Below are positions 1 to 5,978 of a stretch of 6,846 nucleotides of DNA, in pieces; position 1 is the stretch's first letter, and each line of letters opens with the position of its first letter. Origin of the DNA: Fidelibacterota bacterium (lineage in GTDB: Bacteria; Fidelibacterota; Marinisomatia; Marinisomatales; UBA8229); NCBI GenBank assembly GCA_003535775.1, contig DPYO01000009.1, forward strand, positions 2,923 to 9,768. Direction: 5' to 3'. The position numbers and the translations under genes were made by a program. The notes beneath the pieces are model-generated. The model was not told the DNA's origin. It did no database searches and was given only the letters and a program-made list of their open reading frames with translations.

Positions 1-24
1 TTTGGCATGAATTGAATTATTTAT

Positions 25-894
25 TCACCCATCCAAATTTAATCTATTTATCTGATCATCTGCATGATAAGAACTGCGCACCAAGGGACCTGATTCAACT
101 ACCTTGAAACCAATTTCTAAGCCTGCTTCTTTATAATCTAAAAACTCATTATCAGATACATAACGATCTACAGAAAGGTGGTTTTTGGTGGGTTGTAAAT
201 ACTGCCCAATCATAAAGATTTCTATCCCCAAATCAACCGCTTGCTTCATTGTTTCCAACACTTCTTTTTTAGTCTCTCCAAGGCCAACCATTATACTAGT
301 CTTGGTCCGCAAACCATAATCCACTGCGTATTGAAGTACGTTCAAACTACGCTGCCAATTACTTTGGGGCCGTACTTTTCTGCTGACTCTTTTAACGCAC
401 TCCAAATTGTGCGAAAATATTTCTGGTTTTGAATCAAAAACTTTTTTCAGAGCAGGATAATATCCTCGAAAATCCGGCGTCAGTACTTCCACGGTACAGT
501 TGGGGGAAAATAAACGTATTTGATAGATTGTTTCTGCCCAAATTTCTGCTCCATAATCATTTTTTAAATCATCCCTATCGACAGAGGTAATCACTACATG
601 TCGAAGGCGCATCTTTTTTACAGTTAGAGCAGTCCTGAATGGTTCCATTGGATCATTCCAGGTAGGTTTCCCCGTTTTTACCGAACAAAATCCACAAGCC
701 CTAGTGCACACATTTCCCAAAATCATGAGGGTCGCAGCCCCATTTTCCCAGCATTCATAAATATTTGGACAGCGCGCCTCTTCACAGACTGTGTGAAGTT
801 CATTCTCTCGTACTACATTTTTTACAGAAGAATAATTTGGGCCAATTTGAAGTCGTATTTTCGGCTTGTTCATTATGGCTTGTATCTGATTCAT
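25..894 (-). CDS. lipA: Lipoyl synthase (radical SAM)
   Basis: LipA inserts two sulfur atoms at C6 and C8 of protein-bound octanoyl groups, completing the lipoyl cofactor of 2-oxoacid dehydrogenase E2 and glycine cleavage H proteins in the cytoplasm. The 289-residue product has both expected iron-sulfur motifs. The auxiliary cluster CX4CX5C is C37, C42, C48, and the radical-SAM CX3CX2C is C63, C67, C70. The C-terminal RSSYHA motif (273-278) supplies the serine that ligates the auxiliary cluster in known LipA structures. Other family blocks are VITSVDRDDL (101-110), SHNLE (161-165), IMVGLGE (201-207) and GQYLQPT (230-236). Its ATG overlaps the lipB stop in an ATGA, so it is probably translationally coupled. 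There is no clear Shine-Dalgarno site, and a second Met at residue 8 is a possible alternative start. The enzyme looks complete and of normal length for non-enterobacterial LipA. Confidence 0.97.
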   Translation of the reverse strand: MNQIQAIMNKPKIRLQIGPNYSSVKNVVRENELHTVCEEARCPNIYECWENGAATLMILGNVCTRACGFCSVKTGKPTWNDPMEPFRTALTVKKMRLRHVVITSVDRDDLKNDYGAEIWAETIYQIRLFSPNCTVEVLTPDFRGYYPALKKVFDSKPEIFSHNLECVKRVSRKVRPQSNWQRSLNVLQYAVDYGLRTKTSIMVGLGETKKEVLETMKQAVDLGIEIFMIGQYLQPTKNHLSVDRYVSDNEFLDYKEAGLEIGFKVVESGPLVRSSYHADDQINRLNLDG

Positions 895-1532
895 AAATTC
901 ACAGGAATTAATTCATTAATAAAAATATTCCGAAAACAAGAGATCAGATTATTTTTTATATCATCCATACTAATTTTACAGCCAAGCAGCTTTTCCATTG
1001 AGGTTACTCCATACTCCAATATGCCACAGGGAATTATTCCATCATAATAATTCAAATCCGTATTTACATTTAATGCAAAACCATGCATAGTCACCCATCT
1101 CGAAATACGAACCCCTAAAGCTGCAATTTTTTCGTCCCCTATCCAGACGCCAGTTAGTCCATCCTTCCGGATTGCTACAAGTCCATATATATCTAAAGTA
1201 TCTATAATGACCTCCTCTAAAGAACGCATATACCAACTAATACTTTTTTTGTAATTATTCAAGTCTAAGATTGGATATCCTACGAGCTGCCCTGGGCCAT
1301 GGAAGGTAATATCTCCACCCCGTTCAATATGAAATATTTGTACATTTTCTGGATAATGCTGCAATAGATGGTTTTTGTCAGAATTTTTTCCAAAGGTATA
1401 CACTGGTGTATGTTCAACCAGCAAGAGAGTGTCCTGATCTTTACCAGCAATACGGTCAGCTTGAATATTTTTTTGCAAATCCCATACTTCTTTATAAGAA
1501 CACAAACCTAAATCTTGTATCTGCAGGTTCAT
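891..1532 (-). CDS. lipB: Octanoyl-[ACP]:protein N-octanoyltransferase
   Basis: LipB moves octanoate from acyl carrier protein to the lipoyl-domain lysine of E2 and H proteins, the first step of endogenous lipoate synthesis; LipA acts next. The 213-residue product carries the signature RGGDITFHGPGQ (71-82), GVW (128-130), the catalytic Lys135 in KIAALGV and the catalytic Cys169 in IPCG. These correspond to the Lys/Cys dyad of characterised LipB enzymes. No separate ATP-binding lipoate ligase motif is present, so this is the ACP-dependent enzyme rather than LplA. The ATG overlaps the lpdA stop by four bases (ATGA), and the stop overlaps the lipA start in the same way, so the three genes should be co-transcribed and coupled. 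The start is supported by the overlap and by the normal N-terminus; no good Shine-Dalgarno site is visible at normal spacing. Confidence 0.96.
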   Translation of the reverse strand: MNLQIQDLGLCSYKEVWDLQKNIQADRIAGKDQDTLLLVEHTPVYTFGKNSDKNHLLQHYPENVQIFHIERGGDITFHGPGQLVGYPILDLNNYKKSISWYMRSLEEVIIDTLDIYGLVAIRKDGLTGVWIGDEKIAALGVRISRWVTMHGFALNVNTDLNYYDGIIPCGILEYGVTSMEKLLGCKISMDDIKNNLISCFRNIFINELIPVNL

Positions 1533-2920
1533 TTATGCACACTTAATCCTTTTGCATCCAAAGCCGCTTCCATAATCGCTTCCGACAGAGTAGGATGTGC
1601 GTGGATAGTTCCAGCAAGCTCATCCCAGGTGGCTTCAAATAGTTTTGCAACGCCCAATTCTGCAATCATTTCAGTTGCTTCTGATCCAACTATATGTGCT
1701 CCTAACAGTTCTCCCAATTCCCTATCAAACACTAACTTCACAAAACCCGTTGTATCCCCGGTTGCTACTGCTTTTCCGCTTGCACGAAAATCAAACCGGC
1801 CAATCTTCACCTGAAATCCTTTTCCTCTGGCAGAAGCCTCTGTCAAACCAAGAGATGCCACCTGTGGTTGACAATAAGTACAATTTGGGATATTTGAATA
1901 ATCTATTGGTTTAATTTCATTCCCTGCAGCATGTTCTACTGCTACGTGCCCTTGCGCCGAAGCAACATGCGCCAGCCAGGGCGGACCTGTAACATCGCCT
2001 ATGGCATAAATTGAAGGAATTGAAGACTGATTATATTCATTTATACTGATAAACCCATTTTCAGTCGAAATACCAATTTCTTTAAGACCGATTTTTTCAA
2101 TGTTCCCAGTAATGCCAACTGCTATCAAAGCAATATCACCTTCCAAGGTTTCAACCTTTCCCTGCCATTCCATCTTTACCTGGGGCTTATCATTTTTTAA
2201 CTCTATTTGTTGAACGGTGGTATTCGGATGAATTTTGATACCCAGTTTTTTAAAATTACGGGCCAGTTCCTTAGAAATTTCCTCATCTTCTATAGGCAAA
2301 ACATTTGGAAGCATTTCAATTAAATGAACCTCTGTGCCATAGGCATTATAAAAATAAGCAAATTCCACTCCAATAGCACCTGACCCAATGATAATCAATT
2401 TGGAGGGAATACTTTTTAAAACCATTGCCTCCTTATAGGAAATGATACACTTCCCATCCAATTTCATTCCAGGGAGAATTCGCGGGCTTCCGCCTGTTGC
2501 TAAAATTATTTTCTCAGCATGAATAGTTTCTTTTTCCTTATCGTTTTTTACCTCAATTGTGGTTTTGGAAGAAAGATACCCCTCTCCAATAACATGGTTG
2601 ATATTATTTTTCTTCATAAGAAAAGAAATCCCTTTTGAAAGCCTGTCGGCTACATCACGGCTGCGGGCAATTGAATGGGAAAAATCCAATGTATAATCCG
2701 AAATATTTATACCATACTTTTCTGCATTCTTTATATAATGAACCACTTCAGCATTTTTCAACAATGCTTTTGTAGGTATACACCCCCAGTTCAAACAAAT
2801 GCCCCCTAATTTATCCTTTTCAATAATGGCTGTTTTCATCCCAAGCTGGGCAGCTCGGATTGCTGCCACATATCCTCCGGGACCGCCACCCAAAATTGCT
2901 AAATCATACTTTACCATCAT
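1529..2920 (-). CDS. lpdA: Dihydrolipoyl dehydrogenase (E3)
   Basis: This FAD flavoenzyme re-oxidises dihydrolipoyl groups with NAD+ in pyruvate and 2-oxoglutarate dehydrogenase complexes and in glycine cleavage. The 463-residue protein has the FAD-binding GGGPGG (11-16), the redox-active disulfide Cys42/Cys47 in ICLNWGC, the NAD-binding GSGAIGVEF (179-187), the second FAD motif AIGD (306-309) and the C-terminal dimerisation domain with HAHPTLSE (440-447), whose His442 and Glu447 form the catalytic base pair. The disulfide spacing and HAHPT motif favour lipoamide dehydrogenase over mercuric or glutathione reductase. There is no N-terminal lipoyl domain. The start shares one base with the folE stop (TAATG); a second ATG follows at once (Met-Met), so the true start could be 2917. 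Placement before lipB and lipA ties it to lipoate-dependent complexes, although no E1 or E2 gene lies in the window. Confidence 0.96.
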   Translation of the reverse strand: MMVKYDLAILGGGPGGYVAAIRAAQLGMKTAIIEKDKLGGICLNWGCIPTKALLKNAEVVHYIKNAEKYGINISDYTLDFSHSIARSRDVADRLSKGISFLMKKNNINHVIGEGYLSSKTTIEVKNDKEKETIHAEKIILATGGSPRILPGMKLDGKCIISYKEAMVLKSIPSKLIIIGSGAIGVEFAYFYNAYGTEVHLIEMLPNVLPIEDEEISKELARNFKKLGIKIHPNTTVQQIELKNDKPQVKMEWQGKVETLEGDIALIAVGITGNIEKIGLKEIGISTENGFISINEYNQSSIPSIYAIGDVTGPPWLAHVASAQGHVAVEHAAGNEIKPIDYSNIPNCTYCQPQVASLGLTEASARGKGFQVKIGRFDFRASGKAVATGDTTGFVKLVFDRELGELLGAHIVGSEATEMIAELGVAKLFEATWDELAGTIHAHPTLSEAIMEAALDAKGLSVHK

Positions 2921-3489
2921 TAAAATTGTTTCATCCTTATAATACTCAAAAATTCGGACCGTGTTTCGACAGACTCGCGGAATTGGCCCAACATTGCCGA
3001 TGTAGTAGCAAAACTATTTTGTTTCTCAACACCCCGCATTTGCATACACAAGTGACGACCTTCCATAACAATACCCACTCCAACAGGATCTAAAATTTCT
3101 TCTATAGTTTCAGCAATCTGGTTTGTTAATCTTTCCTGGACTTGAAGCCGTTGAGAAAACATATCAACGATCCGTGGTATTTTTGACAACCCAATAATTT
3201 TTTTATTTGGTATATATCCTACATTACAGCGGCCAAAAAATGGTATCAGATGATGCTCACATACACTGAAAAATTCAATATCACGCACCACGATCATTTC
3301 ACTGCAATCTTCCTCAAAAATGGCTCCATTCACAATGTCATGAACATTTGCACGATACCCTCTTGAGAAAAACTCCCAGGATTTTGCAACACGATCTGGG
3401 GTTTTTATTAAACCCTCACGGTTCGAATCCTCTCCGATCTCCTTCAATAATATTTTTGTTATTTCTTTTAGTTTTTTAAGATTCTTCAT
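2920..3489 (-). CDS. folE: GTP cyclohydrolase I (type IA)
   Basis: FolE opens GTP to 7,8-dihydroneopterin triphosphate plus formate, the entry step shared by folate, biopterin and queuosine synthesis. With the start chosen here the product has 189 residues, a usual bacterial length. Zinc ligands are Cys77 and His80 in SVCEHH (75-80) and Cys148 in GRHLCMQMRG (144-153); His79 and His146 match the catalytic histidines of the E. coli enzyme. The block GLIKTPDRVAKSW lies at 27-39. The reading frame is open further upstream to an ATG at 3522, but that start would overlap the transporter gene by 29 bases. The ATG at 3489 has a strong AAGGA seven bases upstream and begins four bases after the transporter stop, so it is preferred. 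The neighbouring queD homologue and queuosine-precursor transporter suggest that at least part of its product feeds 7-deazaguanine or a related pterin branch. Confidence 0.95.
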   Translation of the reverse strand: MKNLKKLKEITKILLKEIGEDSNREGLIKTPDRVAKSWEFFSRGYRANVHDIVNGAIFEEDCSEMIVVRDIEFFSVCEHHLIPFFGRCNVGYIPNKKIIGLSKIPRIVDMFSQRLQVQERLTNQIAETIEEILDPVGVGIVMEGRHLCMQMRGVEKQNSFATTSAMLGQFRESVETRSEFLSIIRMKQF

Positions 3490-3493
3490 AAGC

Positions 3494-4159
3494 TCATCCT
3501 TCTTGATAAGGTGCAATGTCAATTTTGCCTTTTAATGCATAGATCATCCCGTATATGATGGGAGTATCCATTAAGGCCACCAGGACCTTAAACAAAAATC
3601 CGTTTTCCAGTAGCGGCCAGAATCTATTCCACTCGATTACACCCGCTGAACACATTAAAATCAAGACGGCTGCAGTATCGATAAACTGGCTTACAATTGT
3701 TGAGCCATTGTTCCTGAGCCACAAATGTTTTCCTTTGGTCAGTTTTTTCCAGAAATGAAAAATCCTTACATCAATAAATTGAGCTGAGAGATAAGCAACC
3801 ATGGACGCAAAAACAGCCATACCCTGAAGTCCAAAAACTTTTTGAAAAAGATCGTCATCAACTGGGGACCAAACTGTGCTTGGGGCTGCATTTGCAATAA
3901 AAACTATTATCATAACAAAGACACTGGCAATTAATCCTGAAATAACAACCTGGTCTGCTTTTTTCTTACCATAAAGTTCAGAAATTAGATCGGTCGCTAA
4001 AAATGTTATGGGATATGGTAAGATTCCAACGGATATTTCAAAGGTATAGATACCAAATGGTGTCCAGGTAAAAAACTTCTGGAAAATCAGATTACAACTG
4101 ACCAAGGAAGCAATAAAGATACCAGCCAAGATTAAATAAAATCTGGATTTAAAATTCAT
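3494..4159 (-). CDS. Queuosine precursor transporter, YhhQ/QPTR family
   Basis: This 221-residue inner-membrane protein matches the YhhQ/VUT1 family, whose E. coli member imports the queuosine precursors preQ0 and preQ1. About six hydrophobic segments are visible, near residues 8-26, 40-57, 70-90, 112-130, 155-172 and 185-208. Family-like blocks are PYPITFLATDLISELYG (48-64), SAQFIDVRIFHFWKK (125-139) and RNNGSTIVSQFIDT (149-162), with charged and polar residues inside membrane segments as expected for the substrate path. Its ATG overlaps the stop of the queD homologue (ATGA) and folE starts four bases after its stop, so it sits between two pterin enzymes. This placement supports a 7-deazaguanine or pterin-like substrate. 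The exact substrate (preQ0, preQ1 or queuine) cannot be read from the sequence. Long and hydrophobic enough to be complete; no signal peptide is expected or needed. Confidence 0.9.
   Translation of the reverse strand: MNFKSRFYLILAGIFIASLVSCNLIFQKFFTWTPFGIYTFEISVGILPYPITFLATDLISELYGKKKADQVVISGLIASVFVMIIVFIANAAPSTVWSPVDDDLFQKVFGLQGMAVFASMVAYLSAQFIDVRIFHFWKKLTKGKHLWLRNNGSTIVSQFIDTAAVLILMCSAGVIEWNRFWPLLENGFLFKVLVALMDTPIIYGMIYALKGKIDIAPYQEG
3497..3503 (-). promoter_or_regulatory. Ribosome binding site of folE
   Basis: On the minus strand AGAAGGA lies within the last codons of the transporter gene and is separated by seven bases from the ATG at 3489. It is the best Shine-Dalgarno match in the window. 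It decides the folE start in favour of 3489 over the upstream in-frame ATG at 3522, which would precede this site. Confidence 0.75.
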
Positions 4160-4569
4160 TTAAGAGAACTTGGCCCATAGTAATCAGTTTTAATGGTGGG
4201 GGTCTCCTGCAATCGAATGCGATGCAATGCCGCCCCAGTCAAACTGGAAGCAATTTTATCCCAGATAAAGACAACCAAATTTTCAGATGATGGTTGTTTA
4301 TCTTCGAACCACAATATGTCCTTTTCGATTTGAGAATGATCCAATTTAGCGATTATGTTTGTATTCACAATGTCCTTTAGATGAGTTAGGTCCACAATAA
4401 ATCCTGTGTCAGGATTTATTTCCCCTTTTACTGTTACATCGAGCGTGTAGTTATGTCCATGTACCTGAGAATCCGTACCAAAAGTATCAACGTTTTTTTT
4501 AACCGACCAGTCCTCATGCCCATACTGATGCGCAGCACAGAAATGGAATGTTTTTGTTAAAAATTGCAT
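4156..4569 (-). CDS. QueD/6-pyruvoyltetrahydropterin synthase homologue lacking the usual catalytic Cys
   Basis: This is a 137-residue COG0720 family protein. Family members act on dihydroneopterin triphosphate, the FolE product, making 6-carboxytetrahydropterin (QueD), 6-pyruvoyltetrahydropterin or a folate intermediate. Zinc ligands are present: His14 in FCAAH (10-14) and His37 and His39 in QVHGH (35-39). Also present are the Asp77-His78 catalytic pair in LDH, the TGFIVDL block (55-61) and a pterin-binding Glu122 in LQET. The nucleophilic Cys of QueD (CxxxHGH) is replaced by Asp33 in the segment FGTDSQVHGH (30-39). Cys11 lies elsewhere, three residues before the first zinc His, and is not equivalent. 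Automatic pipelines would probably call it queD, but the residue change makes the reaction uncertain, so no symbol is given. It is first in its gene train, behind a candidate promoter, and overlaps the transporter start (ATGA). The ATG lacks a Shine-Dalgarno site. Confidence 0.88.
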   Translation of the reverse strand: MQFLTKTFHFCAAHQYGHEDWSVKKNVDTFGTDSQVHGHNYTLDVTVKGEINPDTGFIVDLTHLKDIVNTNIIAKLDHSQIEKDILWFEDKQPSSENLVVFIWDKIASSLTGAALHRIRLQETPTIKTDYYGPSSLK

Positions 4570-4596
4570 AAAGAGATGAATGATTTAAATATTTCG

Positions 4597-4625
4597 ATTA
4601 TACAAAGTAACACAGTTAATGGAAA
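4597..4625 (-). promoter_or_regulatory. Candidate sigma70-type promoter before the queD homologue
   Basis: On the minus strand a perfect TATAAT (4602 to 4597) is preceded, after a 17-base spacer, by TTTCCA (4625 to 4620), a four-of-six match to the -35 consensus. Transcription would begin near 4590, leaving a leader of about 20 bases before the ATG at 4569. It lies in the only sizeable intergenic gap (4570-4642), just where a second transcription unit would have to begin. In AT-rich DNA a TATAAT alone is weak evidence, and the lineage's promoter consensus is unknown. Confidence 0.45.
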
Positions 4626-4642
4626 TGGGACTAATATGTAAA

Positions 4643-5287
4643 TTAACTAGTTACTGATGGACAATAGTTCGATATCGAACACATACTGCATTGAGGTCTG
4701 CGGGCAATACAAACAGCCCTGCCATGATCAATGATCATATGAGTGAGCTTGATCCAATCATTTTTATCGAAAATCTCCATTATCTCTATCTCAATTTTCT
4801 TCGCATCTTTTGAATGTGTGAATTCAAGCAGATTCATAATTCGTACCATGTGGGTATCAATCACCATTGATGCTATGCCATATATCTCACCCAATACACA
4901 ATTAGCCGTTTTGCGGCCAACACCAGGAAGTTTTACTAAATCCTCCATATTATCCGGAACAATGCCATTATACTCTTCCACTATCTCCAAACTTGATCCC
5001 TGGATACTTTTAGATTTTTGATTATGATACCCACAGGAATAAATTTCTTTTGCTAGTTCATTTATATCGGCATAGGCAAATGCCTTTTGTGATTTATATT
5101 TTCGAAATATTGTTTTTGTCACTTGATTCACACGATGATCTGTACATTGAGCGGACAATATGGTCGCTATCAACAGCTCATGCGGACTTGAGTAATTGAG
5201 GGAACATTTTGCACTTGGATAGGTTTTTTTTAACTGCTTTACTATTTCAACAGCACGCTGAATCTTTCGTGCTTTACTCTCCCTCAT
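4643..5287 (-). CDS. nth: Endonuclease III (base excision repair DNA glycosylase/AP lyase)
   Basis: Nth removes oxidised pyrimidines from DNA and cleaves the resulting abasic site. The 214-residue protein has the helix-hairpin-helix LPGVGRKTAN (120-129) with catalytic Lys126, the catalytic Asp144 in IDTH, the ILSAQCTD block (43-50) and a complete [4Fe-4S] loop, C193-X6-C200-X2-C203-X5-C209. Length and order of motifs match E. coli Nth. The segment after the catalytic Asp reads MVRIMNLL instead of the usual FRVxNR type, a small divergence that leaves the catalytic residues intact. Absence of MutY-specific C-terminal sequence argues against an adenine glycosylase. The ATG overlaps the stop of the receiver-like gene (ATGA), so it is probably translated by coupling; no Shine-Dalgarno site is seen. 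It is the last gene of the upstream train, and no hairpin terminator is evident after its stop. Confidence 0.95.
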   Translation of the reverse strand: MRESKARKIQRAVEIVKQLKKTYPSAKCSLNYSSPHELLIATILSAQCTDHRVNQVTKTIFRKYKSQKAFAYADINELAKEIYSCGYHNQKSKSIQGSSLEIVEEYNGIVPDNMEDLVKLPGVGRKTANCVLGEIYGIASMVIDTHMVRIMNLLEFTHSKDAKKIEIEIMEIFDKNDWIKLTHMIIDHGRAVCIARRPQCSMCSISNYCPSVTS

Positions 5288-5616
5288 TTACTTTTGATAA
5301 ACGTGGATAGATTCTTTACCAGCGATGACTTTGGTAAAATCACACTGCAGCCTGCTGTTTTGAATTTTTCATGGTATTCTTTTTGTACTTGTTTCATATA
5401 GCCGACAATCTGAATATCATTTCTATCTGAAGCCATTTGATGTATAAAAAATTCATTCCCGGTTTCTTTGTTGTCAAGATCCACTATAACCAGTTGAGTT
5501 GAATCAGACACATCTGAACTCTTTTCGCAGAACTCAAATAAGGAATCCAACTCCATTAATTTTGTGGATACTTTTGCTCCCAATTCAAAATCCTTGATAA
5601 ATAAACTAACATTCAT
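5284..5616 (-). CDS. Small stand-alone degenerate receiver-like protein
   Basis: I do not recognise a named family for this 110-residue protein. Its pattern resembles a response-regulator receiver fold with alternating strands and helices: a first strand VSLFI (3-7), a third strand LVIVDLD (42-48) ending at Asp46 where the phospho-acceptor would lie, a fourth strand IQIVGYM (68-74) and a fifth strand SVILPKSSL (91-99) with Lys96 at the position of the conserved lysine. The acidic pair normally after the first strand is missing and the Ser/Thr after the fourth strand looks replaced, so ordinary phosphorylation is doubtful. There is no output domain, no signal peptide and no membrane segment. 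A TTG at 5622 would overlap the DUF309 stop, but the ATG at 5616, two bases after that stop, is the simpler start. The stop overlaps nth (ATGA). Its role is unknown; a protein-interaction or regulatory role is only an inference. Confidence 0.75.
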   Translation of the reverse strand: MNVSLFIKDFELGAKVSTKLMELDSLFEFCEKSSDVSDSTQLVIVDLDNKETGNEFFIHQMASDRNDIQIVGYMKQVQKEYHEKFKTAGCSVILPKSSLVKNLSTFIKSK

Positions 5617-5618
5617 AA

Positions 5619-5966
5619 TCAAATTAATGCTGGGATCATATCCCAGTTAAATTTCCCGCTATTATCAATCAGGTTATAATGTTCTCTAATTGCTTCCAAT
5701 TTCTTTACTAGAATATCCGTCCTGATTCCTCTCTGAATCCCCCCATATTCCTTCAGCTTTGTCAAAGATTTATTCATAAGGCTTCGAGCCCCCTTTAAAT
5801 TACCATTTTCCAAATGTACAAAACTCACTGCCATTTGAATGAGCGCCTGTACAAATAACCTGTCTTCTAAATAGTAATCAGACCACAACTCCTCCCAATG
5901 ATCATGTGCTAAAAAATAATCCTTATTTTTATATGCATGTAAACCCTTTTGAAAAAGAGCCTCCAT
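5619..5966 (-). CDS. DUF309 family protein
   Basis: This 115-residue protein matches the DUF309 family, small helical bacterial and plastid proteins without an established biochemical function. The signature is present: FQKGLHAYKNKDYFLAHDHW (5-24) leading into EELW (25-28), then QALIQMAVSFVHLENGNLKG (40-59) and ARSLMNKSLTKL (60-71). The AH..WE.LW core and the second-helix LENGNLKGA pattern are typical. The reading frame is open up to 6146, but that longer form would add 60 residues and overlap the hydrolase gene by 170 bases in another frame. The ATG at 5966 lies ten bases after the hydrolase stop with GAGG eight bases upstream, and gives the usual family length. It sits between the hydrolase and the receiver-like gene, two bases from the latter. 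No catalytic function can be assigned from the sequence. Confidence 0.9.
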   Translation of the reverse strand: MEALFQKGLHAYKNKDYFLAHDHWEELWSDYYLEDRLFVQALIQMAVSFVHLENGNLKGARSLMNKSLTKLKEYGGIQRGIRTDILVKKLEAIREHYNLIDNSGKFNWDMIPALI

Positions 5967-5974
5967 TTGATTTG

Positions 5975-5978
5975 CCTC
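5975..5978 (-). promoter_or_regulatory. Ribosome binding site of the DUF309 gene
   Basis: GAGG on the minus strand overlaps the TGA stop of the hydrolase gene and lies eight bases before the ATG at 5966. It supports that start over the in-frame ATGs further upstream (6023, 6146), which lie inside the hydrolase gene. Confidence 0.55.

Noticed and set aside
1..24. Start of a further gene with ATG at positions 8 to 6 on the minus strand
   Set aside because: Fewer than three codons are visible, with no ribosome binding site, so it cannot be supported as a feature.
1042..1236. Minus-strand frame of 64 codons inside lipB
   Set aside because: It is fully contained in lipB in another frame, and lipB has all of its catalytic motifs intact.
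241..1814. Plus-strand reading frames of 63 to 99 codons (for example 793-1047 and 1515-1814)
   Set aside because: They lie antisense to well-identified lipA, lipB and lpdA and encode nothing recognisable; they are shadows of those genes.
4570..4642. A preQ1 riboswitch in the leader of the queD homologue
   Set aside because: The predicted leader is only about 20 bases, and even the whole gap shows no preQ1-type hairpin with an A-rich tail on the minus strand.
4643..4655. AACTAGTT inverted repeat at the nth stop as a terminator
   Set aside because: It is a short AT-rich palindrome without loop or following U tract, too weak to call a terminator.
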